Source: Branchiostoma floridae
Taxonomy: Eukaryota; Chordata; Leptocardii; Amphioxiformes; Branchiostomatidae
DNA length: 64,000 nt
Reading direction: 5' to 3'
NCBI RefSeq assembly: GCF_000003815.2
Contig: NC_049992.1
Span: 17,099,780-17,163,779 of the forward strand
Shown here: piece after piece, positions 57,701-64,000 of the stretch
Layout of the letters: each line of letters opens with the position of its first letter
How positions within the stretch are numbered: position 1 is the first letter of the stretch
The notes under the pieces: generated by a model
Told to the model about the DNA's origin: nothing
The model's database searches: none
What the model saw: the letters and a program-made list of their open reading frames with translations, nothing else
Made by a program: the position numbers and the translations under genes

Positions 57701-60700
57701 GATTTAATTTTGCGGTAGCGGGAAAAAAGGATTTCTTGCAGTTGTTTTAAGTTCGTGGCAACACCATAGACTGCAGTCTCATACCATTATAGAAAAATTG
57801 TTCGCGGTGGTTTTAAGTTCACTTCACCGCGAAAACCGCGAACATTAATCCACCACGAACATTTCTGCATTTACAGTATTCCCATTTCTTTGTTTATATA
57901 ATATTAAGACTTAGTTCATTGTAAATGTATAATAGATATCAAGAGAGTCAATACCACAGGCAGATTTGACTATAAATGAAAAATGTATCTTTAGATGAGA
58001 TTATTCTTTTAATGTAAGGCCATACCAATTTAATTTGTTGGTTCTCGGAATCGCCGCTTCTATTTTTCCCAATTTCAAAAAAAAAAAAAAAATCCATGAG
58101 GTTATTTGCATGTTCATGAGAACTCATTTGCATGTTCGTGAGAGTTACATGGCCCCATTACCTGGTACCTACAAGTTGCTGGACAAACTTCGGCTCAGTT
58201 AAACAAAACTTCTGAAACAAGTACTGGACATGCAAAAACAACTATCACCTGCTTATGTTTTCCTTTGTGTTGTAAATCATCGAAAACCACCAATAGATCG
58301 TGAAATTTGTGCTGAAAAATGACGATTCGGCAAACCAAAATGGCCGCCATGTAGCCAGTCACAAGTATGTAAATGAGATGCAATTTCATGCAAATGAGCA
58401 CGCCTCTAGCGTTTTTTGCTTAAACTGCAGCTTTCACAAAGAGAACAATGAATCAGATGTTTCAGGCACTCTTATTTTTTGGGTGAAATGAAGTCATTTT
58501 CTTGTTGCTAACATACATTAGACATTATACTATGCTAAAAAAGTTTTTCAACCTTTTTAAAAGTTTTTTAATGTTATTAATGATTTACTATGATGATTTA
58601 TTACAACTGTTAAGCTTTATTACTGTGTGTACTTCTGTAATACTGCACATTATTTTGCATTTGTATTGTTGAAATTAAATATAAAATGTATGCTTACATG
58701 CAAATTTTTCATGTAATTGTAACTGGATAAGTATTCTGCCACACATATACCATGGTTTCAGGTCTGGAATTACCAACCTGAAACTCTGGACCTGAATCCA
58801 GACTTGTTGCAGGTTTTTTTTTTTTTTTTTTTTCGCCCTGTCGCTCCAACTTTTTTCTGAAAAAATCCGAGAACCAACAAATTAAATTGGTATGGCCTAA
58901 GCATAAAAAGCAATAAAACCTATATTGTATTTTGTTAGTTGTATTGCTTGTCTGAAAATTTTGAATTTATTGCACAATTAATTGTACAATTATGACATTG
59001 TGCTGAATTATGTACTCACTGTTTAGGATTTTGTAGATAGCTAGAGAATTTTAGATTAGTTCTGAACAGAGACAGATACTTTTTTTCTGTATCTTTCCTT
59101 CAACGTAGAATAAATGGAAAGTTTTGAGTTATTTTGGATAGAAGAATGCCATTCTTGTATGTACAGTCAAACCTGTCTATAGCGGCCACTCAAGGGACTG
59201 GAGAAATATGGCCACTATAGAAAGGTGGCTACTACTAATAGAGAAAATGTTGATCAATTGACCATGAGCAAGCTACACATGATTTCAGTTCCCACCAATC
59301 TTTCTCACCAAGTAACATTGTCTCGATCGGTAAATTCACCGACAAAGACTTGCACTTTAATGCTCAAGGCATGCATACCTTCTGCTACCGCCAAAATGAC
59401 CCTGCGGGGAACTCCAAATCCTCGCAAACTACAATTTCAAACTCGGTGCAGGGTGACATAAGGCTGCAGTTAATGGTTGCAATAGGCAGTGTTTCTGTAT
59501 CTACGGGACCGGAAATCGTGAATCCGTGGCCGCGTTGGACAGGCTAAGCCTATTTCTTAATCATTACAAATGTGTTAGGGACCGACAAAAAGTGGCCACT
59601 ATGGCCAGGTGGCTGCTATGCAATTTAGGTGGCCGCTAATACAGGTGTGACTGTATATCCTGTAAATGCAGTCATAAATGGTCGGTTAGCATATATTACA
59701 TGTACCTCACTCAATGTCTCAGGAAGACCTTGTGAACAGTGGATCTCTTCTGGTTCCTCCTTCACACACCGTAAGAATACCTCCGTGCTCTCGGCAATCA
59801 TCAGATCGGGGTCGACCTCTTCCTCAACTCTATCATTACATTCGCTAAATTGTTGAAACCAAATGCTGAAGGCAATGTTGGGGTCTCCCTCTGACCGTAC
59901 CTTAAAAAAAAGAATAGAACCTGAAGTGAATTTCAAAGTGATCTCAAGTCAGCTCACTCAAAAGCTACTCAGGTCGTGACAGAGAAAACAGATGCTACAG
60001 TTTTGTTTTAATAGCCAGATTTACATAATATTAACTCTTTTTGACCTAAGGACATTATGAAGAGTGGGCCTAAATGGCTTAACGTCCTGGCCAAAGGACT
60101 GCGACCCTTGCCTGGCTGACAGTACCGCAAGTGAGAACAGCCTTGATTCAAACTCATGGCTTCATAGTCCAGAGGCACTGACCACCGGACTAGACACGCT
60201 ACCTTCAAACAATGTGATCACGTTATCATCATCATAGAGAAATCAGCTAAGTAGACCAATTACAAGACTATATGATATAATTTATTAGCTAAGGGCACAA
60301 CCCACCGTACATGCAAATACGTGCTGCCTACATGCCAAAATGTGGGCAGTCTTTTGGGATCCGTAAGTAGTAAGTACCGCCTCCGTACGAACTCGTAGGG
60401 AATCCGATGGATTTTGGAGCACACAGACATGCCGTAGAACTTAACGTGCAGGCAAAACTTTATGTGCCATCGGGCTGCGGATTCGCCTCCCCCCCCCCCG
60501 TACGTGTCAGTACCGGCAACGCGCCTGCCCTGTACAGTCTGAAGGTTTTCAGAAATACGTGGTGGACGTAGCCTCTCAAAAAAATGTACGGACAAATTGC
60601 ACGTACGGCGGGTTGTGCCCTTAGCTTGATTGGGTTAAATCTCATGGTGCTCTTTGGTGTGACAAATTAGCAGTGGGTTTTGATGTTATATGTACAGGAA

Positions 60701-63038
60701 TCAGGCCTCCCAAATAGCTAAGATATAATGCTACAATGTAAGAGTCCTTTCAGAATCTGTGATGTCATGACCCCTTCTACGTTTTTCCCACCGAAGTGTA
60801 CACAGCAGACATTTGATATAAAGAAATTTAAGATGTTTTCAAAAAAAGAGACAAACTTTTTACATGGACGATTGTCCACGGGGTAACCTACATCCATTGT
60901 TAAGTCGATGGACGTTGGTTTTAAACTGCAGCATATTGAAAATATTGCATTAGTGAAAACCTGACTGTCCATTGGCTTGATAATTAACGTTAGTTCACCT
61001 TTATCCGCCTTTAACCTATATCCGTTGTGTTGCTAAACAGGATATCCAGGGATATTAAATCGATGGACAGTAGTTTCAAATTGTACTATTTTCAAGATAT
61101 TGCCATTCGGAACCATCATCTGTCGACTTGATATCCCTGGATACATTGTGCTTAAAAAGAATGGATAAAGGTTACCCTGCGGATAAAGGTGAACTAGCGT
61201 TACCTAAACACACCCGTTTTAAAAATAACATCTGATATACAATTGTAGGTTACCCCACAAATAAAGTTGTACTAGGGTGAGAGGAAGTTTTATTTCATTA
61301 CCTGGTGATACCAAAATTGTGGAACAAATAACATGTCCCCTGCTTCCAGCTCAGCAATGGTATAGTCCACCTCAGCGACAAGTGGGAACCTGACCAGGTC
61401 AATCTCTTCTGGGTCCAGCGGTGCTAAACCTGATGTCATAGAACATTGAAGGAACTTTGTGACGAAAATCTTATCTGGCGCTCTCGCGAAGCTCTGTCGT
61501 ACAGTAGACACCAATGCTTTTTCTTGTTTATCTTGTTTTGCTTCCTCACAGAAAATTTATCGTAGAAAAATGTGCTTGTCCATGGGTTTTAAAGAAAAAA
61601 TGAGATTTGTTTTCTTGTATTTCCAAAAATGCTTTTCTTGTTTATCTTGTTTGGCTTCCTCACAGAAAATTTATCTTCCAGGAAGAAAAAAAATCTTGTA
61701 TTTCTTATGAGTTGAATCTGGTTAGAAAAAAAACAAGATTTTCTAGAATTTTTTTCTATAAGAAAAAATAAGAAGATTTTGCTTAACTGTCTAGAAGATT
61801 TTTGAAGTTTCTCGTTTTGCTTGAATTTTATTCTCAATTTTCTTCCTGCAAGAATATTTGTCTTCATACAAGAATTGACCATGGGGTAAGCAAAATAAGA
61901 AAAAATCATTTTTGGTAGTGTACTGGAACACTTTTCTAGTGTGCTTTGGTGTTTTTGCCTTTCCTTAATTGTGCTTTAATTAAGATTACCCAAGGAAAAT
62001 AAAATAAATGTATGTTCCAATGAGTAGTTACACTGCAAAATTTTACTTTCCATTGCTATCCTCTCTAGAGCCACTGAAATGCGTGACCATAAGAAATAGG
62101 ACACCTGACAAAACATGATTTACTTTTCTGTCTAAGATAATGTTACAATAATTTGAAATGGATCAATGACGTTGAAAAGGTTAGGGAAGGGTGCCCTTAA
62201 TAGAATATACTTTGTGACACTCGTGACAATTTGTTTTTAAATTACCCTTGCCAATCGCAAAGTTTGTTAGCAGTAAAATGTTTTAACGCCCTTCACTACC
62301 AAAAATGATTTTTTTTTGTGTATCTTGTTTTTCTTCCTCACAGAAAATTTATCTTCCAAGAAGAAAATTATTCTGTCCCCAAGAAATCTTAGCAAATGGT
62401 GCTTATCCATGGGGCAAGCAAATTTTTGCTTGAATTTTGTAGACATTTTTGAGATTAATATTCTTACACGAAGAATACTTTTCTTACATCAAGAGCAGAA
62501 ATTCTTGTATTTCTTAAGAGTTATAAAAAAGCAAGCATTTCTAGAATCTTTTTCTTGCATCATAAGAAAAAACAAGAAGATTTTGCTTAAAGTTCTTAGG
62601 TGTGAGAAACATTTTCTTTACCAAAGAAGAATAAGAAAATTGTTCTTTGCGTGAGAATTAAGATTTTTTGGTAGATTCTTGTTTTGCTTAGAATTTTATT
62701 CTACATTTTCTTCTTGCAAGAACATTTTTTTCATATAAGAATTGTCCATTGGGTAAGCAAAACAAGCAAAAATCATTTATGGTAGTGTTCATAAAATAAT
62801 CTCACTGATAGCCCTTGTAAGCGTTTCCCTACTGGCACCTCAGTGAATAGCACCAGAGCCTCATGAACATACCTGGCAGCACGGTGAAGTCGTTCATATA
62901 CAGATGGTTGGAGAACTTGGGGTCGATGACCAGGACGGTTTTCTTCCCGGACACCAACGTCAGGATGTTGTCTACTCCGTCATGGTGGATCACGTAACTG
63001 GTGTTCCCTGAACTGTACAGCATGTTTATACCTGTCAG
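42545..63038 (-). CDS. Gene C (5' end outside window): JmjC/cupin_8 + two aldo/keto reductase domains + PQQ-type propeller, ending KDEL
   Basis: Exons on the minus strand: 63038-62873, 61429-61302, 59900-59706, 57470-57356, 56868-56787, 55741-54861, 54497-54416, 53511-52511, 51641-51516, 51008-50781, 49925-49710, 47896-47735 and 42789-42545. All junctions are GT-AG and in phase, giving 1208 visible residues. Visible residues 1 to about 120 are a JmjC/cupin_8 fold with HxD (HHD, 18-20) and distal His 97, the Fe(II) triad of 2-oxoglutarate oxygenases. Two aldo/keto reductase domains follow (about 200-480 and 523-800), each with an Asp-Tyr-Lys-His tetrad. A PQQ-like beta-propeller runs from about 855 to 1195. 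The C terminus is KDEL, so the protein should sit in the ER lumen. The signal peptide must lie upstream of the window. I know no named protein with this layout. Substrate and role are unknown. Confidence 0.92.
42548..42559 (-). other. C-terminal KDEL ER-retention signal of gene C
   Basis: The last four codons before TAA are AAG GAT GAG CTG, Lys-Asp-Glu-Leu. By established knowledge this tetrapeptide binds the KDEL receptor and returns soluble lumenal proteins to the ER. It has meaning only at an exact C terminus, which is where it lies here. Confidence 0.93.
43128..43830. repeat. 163-bp tandem repeat in gene C intron 12
   Basis: About four units of 163 bp (GACCAATTTTTGACCAAAAA, then GGACACTTTTGGCCCCTGTA, and so on). 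The middle units are nearly identical and the outer ones more diverged. Open frames across units are products of the array, since 163 is not a multiple of 3. Confidence 0.9.
43843..45860. repeat. Dispersed duplicated blocks in gene C intron 12
   Basis: Block 43843-44060 resembles 45150-45395 (ATTTGGTATAGATAGGCAT, CCAATCAGCGAAGAGGAA). Block 44860-45120 resembles 45600-45860 (CAGTCACTTA-CTTCTCTTCA, GTGCGACT-TTGTTGACGGTC). No element ends were defined. The rest of the intron to 47734 is AT-rich and unremarkable. Confidence 0.6.
47735..47896 (-). CDS. Gene C exon l: propeller blades
   Basis: The exon contains GGSVLAVDIRRGKLKWEKVL and SSPALDNDGFLYIGSGDGQL. Phase 1 at both ends, with 53 whole codons. 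The acceptor is CATGCACAG and the donor AAAG|GTCAGC. Confidence 0.9.
48234..48755. repeat. 43-bp minisatellite in gene C intron 11
   Basis: About 12 units of 43 bp, consensus containing GGTGTTCAGCACCAAGGACA and GGTGTGTTTGCCTGTGCTTG. 43 is not a multiple of 3, so all three frames carry rotating repeats and stay open for more than 130 codons on both strands. Looser relatives occur at 49100-49350 and 51730-52420. Confidence 0.93.
48844..49098. repeat. 255-bp direct repeat, copy 1
   Basis: Nearly identical to 49353-49607 at a constant offset of 509 bases, with essentially one difference seen. A very recent tandem duplication in gene C intron 11. Confidence 0.92.
49353..49607. repeat. 255-bp direct repeat, copy 2
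   Basis: The partner of 48844-49098. It ends about 100 bases from exon k (49710). Between the copies are minisatellite-like units that also resemble 52080-52330. Confidence 0.92.
49710..49925 (-). CDS. Gene C exon k: propeller blades
   Basis: The exon contains AAPVLSRDGRYVYFSSRDSH, IYTLRADSGSLVRKF and DSTPVINKDGTLFV. Phase 1 at both ends, with 71 whole codons. The acceptor is GTTACACAG and the donor GTAG|GTGGGT. Confidence 0.9.
50345..50770. mobile_element. Inverted-repeat element with terminal hairpin, copy 1
   Basis: GTCATACC at 50345 mirrors GGTATGAC at 50613-50620. The following AATACAACACGGTGTATTCT (from 50629) mirrors AGAATACACCGTGTTGTATT ending at 50770. A second copy is at 53927-54260. 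This copy ends 10 bases from exon j's donor. Confidence 0.75.
50781..51008 (-). CDS. Gene C exon j: two propeller blades
   Basis: The exon contains SPLVGADGTVYIGTLDSMMY, AFTPDGAVKW and LAIGHDGRLVYVGVLAETNF, about two blades. Phase 1 at both ends, with 75 whole codons. The donor G|GTAAAT is only about 10 bases from a 142-bp hairpin repeat (50629-50770). Confidence 0.9.
51009..51515 (-). other. Gene C intron between exons i and j
   Basis: AT-rich. TGTTCAAGACAATCTTGA at about 51250 resembles the reverse complement of 40060-40110, so a small dispersed repeat is present. Nothing else is seen. Confidence 0.5.
51516..51641 (-). CDS. Gene C exon i: PQQ-type propeller blade
   Basis: It encodes LGSSPAFSPDQSVVYFGTED and GHVNALRVKDGHVVWRYKT, a typical PQQ-like repeat (x-x-SP-x-x, VYFGT, G-x-V-x-AL, W). 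The acceptor is CCTTCCAG and the donor ACAG|GTTTGT. Phase 1 at both ends, with 41 whole codons. Confidence 0.9.
51730..52420. repeat. Degenerate 43-bp minisatellite relatives
   Basis: Repeated phrases GATGGTGTTCAGCACCAAGG and GACAGGTGTGTTTGCCTGTG occur with variable spacing. A stretch at 52080-52330 also resembles 49117-49330, showing exchange between two introns of the same gene. Confidence 0.8.
52511..53511 (-). CDS. Gene C exon h: aldo/keto reductase 2, linker and first propeller blade
   Basis: 333 whole codons. MIDTAQSYYRY, FLVTKVSPRFF and YIDLLLIHDQD give a second intact Asp-Tyr-Lys-His tetrad. The cofactor loop is VVIIPKSVKEKH. After a charged linker (SADDDQQEDVQVQKDNEDQK), the exon ends in a propeller blade, TIFIGSDDGKMYALDGETGK then VKWTFTT. 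The reductase-propeller join lies inside one exon, so the fusion is not a splicing guess. Confidence 0.95.
53927..54260. mobile_element. Inverted-repeat element, copy 2
   Basis: It runs from GTCATACCTGTGACGCG to GGTGGGTATGAC (54181) and on through AATACAACACGGTGTATTCC, matching 50345-50690. The far half of the terminal hairpin is lost. Confidence 0.75.
54416..54497 (-). CDS. Gene C exon g: start of aldo/keto reductase 2
   Basis: An 82-bp exon encoding PVFGLGTAGMMDKTYDLVLF then ALKAGY, a clear paralogue of exon e with the same length and phases. The acceptor is TCTTGCAG and the donor AG|GTAAGC. Confidence 0.9.
54861..55741 (-). CDS. Gene C exon f: body of aldo/keto reductase 1
   Basis: 293 whole codons starting RMIDTAQSYRY. 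The AKR tetrad is visible: Asp and Tyr in MIDTAQSY, Lys in FIITKLAPKFF and His in YIDLFLIHSPD. LGVSNFYPKHL, SLVQNWFDPF, YQGYSTLG and VVVIPKAVNEKH match substrate-loop and NADP(H)-binding segments of bacterial-type AKRs. An acidic tail leads to MPSGHT at the donor A|GTATGT. Confidence 0.93.
55742..56786 (-). other. Gene C intron between exons e and f
   Basis: It contains (ATCA)n at about 55835-55872, a SINE-like fragment around 55910-56010 (GGGTTCAAATTCCC) and a reverse SINE fragment at 56340-56465. The remainder is AT-rich. Confidence 0.55.
56340..56465 (-). mobile_element. SINE fragment
   Basis: GGAGGTGTTGCTAGCCCTTC, GAGGCACCTTCTTAAA and CCCATTTTACATCCC parallel 16320-16400 and, in reverse, the body of 28055-28330. 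Confidence 0.6.
56787..56868 (-). CDS. Gene C exon e: start of aldo/keto reductase 1
   Basis: An 82-bp exon encoding PVLGLGTAQMYQKTYDAVLF then ALKSGY, the first strand and helix of the AKR barrel. The acceptor is TTTTCAG and the donor AG|GTGAGG, phases 1 to 2. Length and phases are identical to exon g. Confidence 0.88.
57356..57470 (-). CDS. Gene C exon d: linker before first reductase
   Basis: It encodes IIKSLPQEIQENWINGYQTG and ADKKMPSGYT, ending at donor A|GTAAGA, phases 0 to 1, 38 whole codons. MPSGYT leads straight into IPVLGLGT of the reductase. The same junction recurs as MPSGHT before the second reductase, evidence of an internal duplication. Confidence 0.82.
57674..57878. mobile_element. 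TA-type MITE, relative of 14456-14653
   Basis: TACTGTAAATGCA and TGCATTTACAGTA are perfect terminal inverted repeats. The interior has TTCGCGGTGGTTTTAAGTTC and ACCGCGAAAACCGCGAAC. Opposite orientation to the 14.5-kb copy. Confidence 0.82.
58018..58897. mobile_element. Non-autonomous DNA element with TAA target duplication
   Basis: GGCCATACCAATTTAATTTG, then TTGGTTCTCGGA, is exactly mirrored at the right end. TAA flanks both ends (58015-58017 and 58898-58900), as in PIF/Harbinger elements. The interior of about 810 bp has poly-A and poly-T tracts near the arms and no transposase frame. Confidence 0.85.
59162..59655. mobile_element. MITE with TACAGTCA ends
   Basis: TACAGTCAAACCTGT, then TAGCGGCCAC, mirrors GTGGCCGCTAATACAGGTGT, then GACTGTA. 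Internal (G)TGGCCACTAT motifs repeat. A TA target fits a Tc1/mariner-like MITE. It ends 50 bases from exon c. Confidence 0.75.
59706..59900 (-). CDS. Gene C exon c: end of JmjC domain and acidic linker
   Basis: It continues from WYHQ into VRSEGDPNIAFSIWFQQF, the usual N-I-A/S-x-x-x-W strand after the distal histidine. An acidic region follows (CNDRVEEEVDPDLMIAESTE). The acceptor TTTTTTTTAAG ends at 59901 and the donor is GAG|GTACAT. Phase 0 at both ends, with 65 codons. Confidence 0.9.
60060..60200 (-). mobile_element. tRNA-derived fragment
   Basis: The reverse complement has GTGTCTAGTCCGGTGGTCAG, then ATGAGTTTGAATC, similar to A- and B-box order. It is degenerate and is not called a tRNA gene. 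Other parts of this intron (59901-61301) hold hairpin elements. Confidence 0.4.
60985..61202. mobile_element. Hairpin element, copy 3 (TAACGCTGGTTCACC family)
   Basis: The left end TAACGTTAGTTCACC and right end GGTGAACTAGCGTTA match 40123-40341 and 40512-40739. Broken fragments flank it (60885-60980 and 61235-61275). Confidence 0.75.
61302..61429 (-). CDS. Gene C exon b: JmjC/cupin_8 with distal histidine
   Basis: The exon encodes LAPLDPEEIDLVRFP and AGDMLFVPQFWYHQ, the typical GD-x-LF-x-P-x-x-W-x-H strand of JmjC enzymes, with the third iron ligand as the His of WYHQ. The acceptor is GACATCAG and the donor is CAG|GTAATG. Phases are 1 to 0, with 42 whole codons. Confidence 0.92.
61519..61921. 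mobile_element. Long-arm AT-rich inverted repeat, copy 1
   Basis: CTTGTTTATCTTGTTTTGCT at the left and AGCAAAATAAGAAAAAATCA, then TTTTTGGTAGTG, at the right. The sequence is dominated by TTCTTG and AAGAAA words. It is the same family as 62294-62787. Confidence 0.6.
62294..62787. mobile_element. Long-arm AT-rich inverted repeat, copy 2
   Basis: CACTACCAAAAATGATTTTT at the left mirrors AAAATCATTTATGGTAGTG at the right. It lies in the same gene C intron as copy 1, just 85 bases from exon a. Confidence 0.7.
62873..63038 (-). CDS. Gene C exon a: JmjC/cupin_8 core with HxD iron-binding motif
   Basis: The acceptor CCTCTCCCAG ends at 63039. The exon is 55 codons, starting LTGINMLYSS, with TSYVIHHDGVDNILTLVSGK and VLVIDPKF. 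HHD matches the HxD metal motif, and the Lys of SGKK is where 2-oxoglutarate is usually held. The donor is CCAG|GTATGT, phase 1. Its acceptor region is repeated many times in the array just upstream (63060-63720). This is the first exon visible, and the gene continues past the right edge. Confidence 0.9.
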
Positions 63039-63059
63039 CTGGGAGAGGGAACAGCACAT

Positions 63060-63720
63060 TTTTAATTAATCACCTTCAAACCTTGGAGATGATAGCTGTA
63101 CAGCATGTTTATACCTGTTAGCTGGGAGAGGAAACAGCACATTATCACTTTAACCCTGTCTGCTGGGAGAGGGAACAGCACATTATCACTTTAACCCTGT
63201 CTGCTGGGAGAGGGAACAGCACATTATCACTTTAACCCTGTCTGCTGGGAGAGGGAACAGCACATTATCACTTTAACCCTGTCTGCTGGGAGAGGGAACA
63301 GCACATTATCACTTTAACCCTGTCTGCTGGGAGAGGAAACAGCACATTATCACTTTAACCCTGTCAGCTGGGATAGGGAACAGCACATTATCACTTTAAC
63401 CCTGTCTGCTGGGAGAGGGAACAGCACATTATCACTTTAACCTTAGACATGTTACCTGTACAGTATGTTTATACCTGTCAGCTGGGAGAGGGAACAGCAC
63501 ATTATCACTTTAACCCTGTCTGCTGGGATAGGGAACAGCACATTATCACTTTAACCCTGCACATGTTACCTGTACAGCATGTTTATACCTGTAAGCTGAG
63601 AGAGGGAACAGCACATTATCACTTTAACCCTGTCAGCTGGGATAGGGAACAGCACATTATCACTTTAACCCTGGACATGATAGCTGTATAGCATATAACT
63701 GTTAGCTGGGAGAGGGAACA
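63060..63720. repeat. 41-bp minisatellite made of copies of gene C exon a's 3' splice site
   Basis: About 13 units of 41 bp, GCTGGGAGAGGGAACAGCAC then ATTATCACTTTAACCCTGTC. On the minus strand each reads TGTGCTGTTCCCTCTCCCAG, the same pyrimidine tract and AG used at 63039. Four longer units (near 63095, 63450, 63570 and 63680) also copy the first 26 bases of the exon. Confidence 0.93.
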
Positions 63721-64000
63721 GCACATTTACCATTATCACTTTAACCCTGCTCTAATCACTTTAAATTGTGCATATTCAACATACTATTGGCCTTCCTCAA
63801 AGCTATTGTCAGATAGAAAATTCTGACTTGACTTTTCCTGTGTCAAAGTCCGCAACTGGAATGACCACAGTGATTGTATTTCAAAAGAAATCTGCCAGAG
63901 GGCCAAAACTTACAAACAAACATTAACAAACAAACACACATGTACCTGAAATCATATTACTTGGCAAAGGTGCAAAATAAATACAAAATACAAACAAATC
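63721..64000. other. Right edge, no exon seen
   Basis: AT-rich sequence inside gene C upstream of exon a. No exon with a fitting phase-0 donor was found, so the next upstream exon, and the signal peptide, lie beyond the window. Confidence 0.6.

Noticed and set aside
63060-63720. CRISPR-like regular repeats
   Set aside because: The units are head-to-tail copies without unique spacers, in an animal intron. It is a minisatellite.

Overview
This is a eukaryotic genomic window. The GT-AG introns, phase-matched exons, short hairpin DNA transposons, SINE-like and non-LTR retrotransposon tails, and two 100-base N gaps all point to a draft animal assembly. A DEATH-NACHT-LRR immune receptor and a phase-1 Ig-superfamily gene fit an invertebrate deuterostome. 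I infer amphioxus (Branchiostoma) from this style of genome, but nothing in the window proves the species.

Three protein-coding genes can be assembled by hand, and every junction agrees in reading phase. (A) Minus strand, 28957 to 4859: a 10-exon, 518-residue cell-surface protein with a signal peptide, three Ig domains, one membrane helix and, unusually, a cytoplasmic SH3 domain near the C terminus. Its first intron is about 15.7 kb and full of repeats. (B) Plus strand, 31841 to 36885: a 6-exon, 1112-residue NLR with DEATH, NACHT and LRR domains. (C) Minus strand, from beyond the right edge to 42545: at least 13 exons and 1208 visible residues. It joins a JmjC/cupin_8-type 2-oxoglutarate oxygenase fold, two aldo/keto reductase domains and a PQQ-type beta-propeller, and ends in KDEL, the ER-retention signal.

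Genes A and B are divergent across about 2.9 kb (28958-31840). Genes B and C converge across about 5.7 kb (36886-42544). I see no sign that the three genes act together. A and B would both suit surface or innate recognition, while C looks like an ER-lumen redox enzyme.

The rest is dominated by mobile and tandem repeats: hairpin MITE-like elements with TAA/TTA, TTAA or TA flanks, tRNA-derived SINEs, 3' ends of a non-LTR retrotransposon, microsatellites, and 41-, 43- and 163-bp tandem arrays. Several arrays touch gene structure. A 41-bp array at 63.1-63.7 kb repeats the 3' splice site of a gene C exon about 13 times. A 164-bp tandem duplication repeats the splice donor of gene A's membrane exon. 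The strongest candidate for something undescribed is the gene C architecture (oxygenase + AKR + AKR + propeller + KDEL), followed by the Ig-TM-SH3 receptor and the splice-site array.
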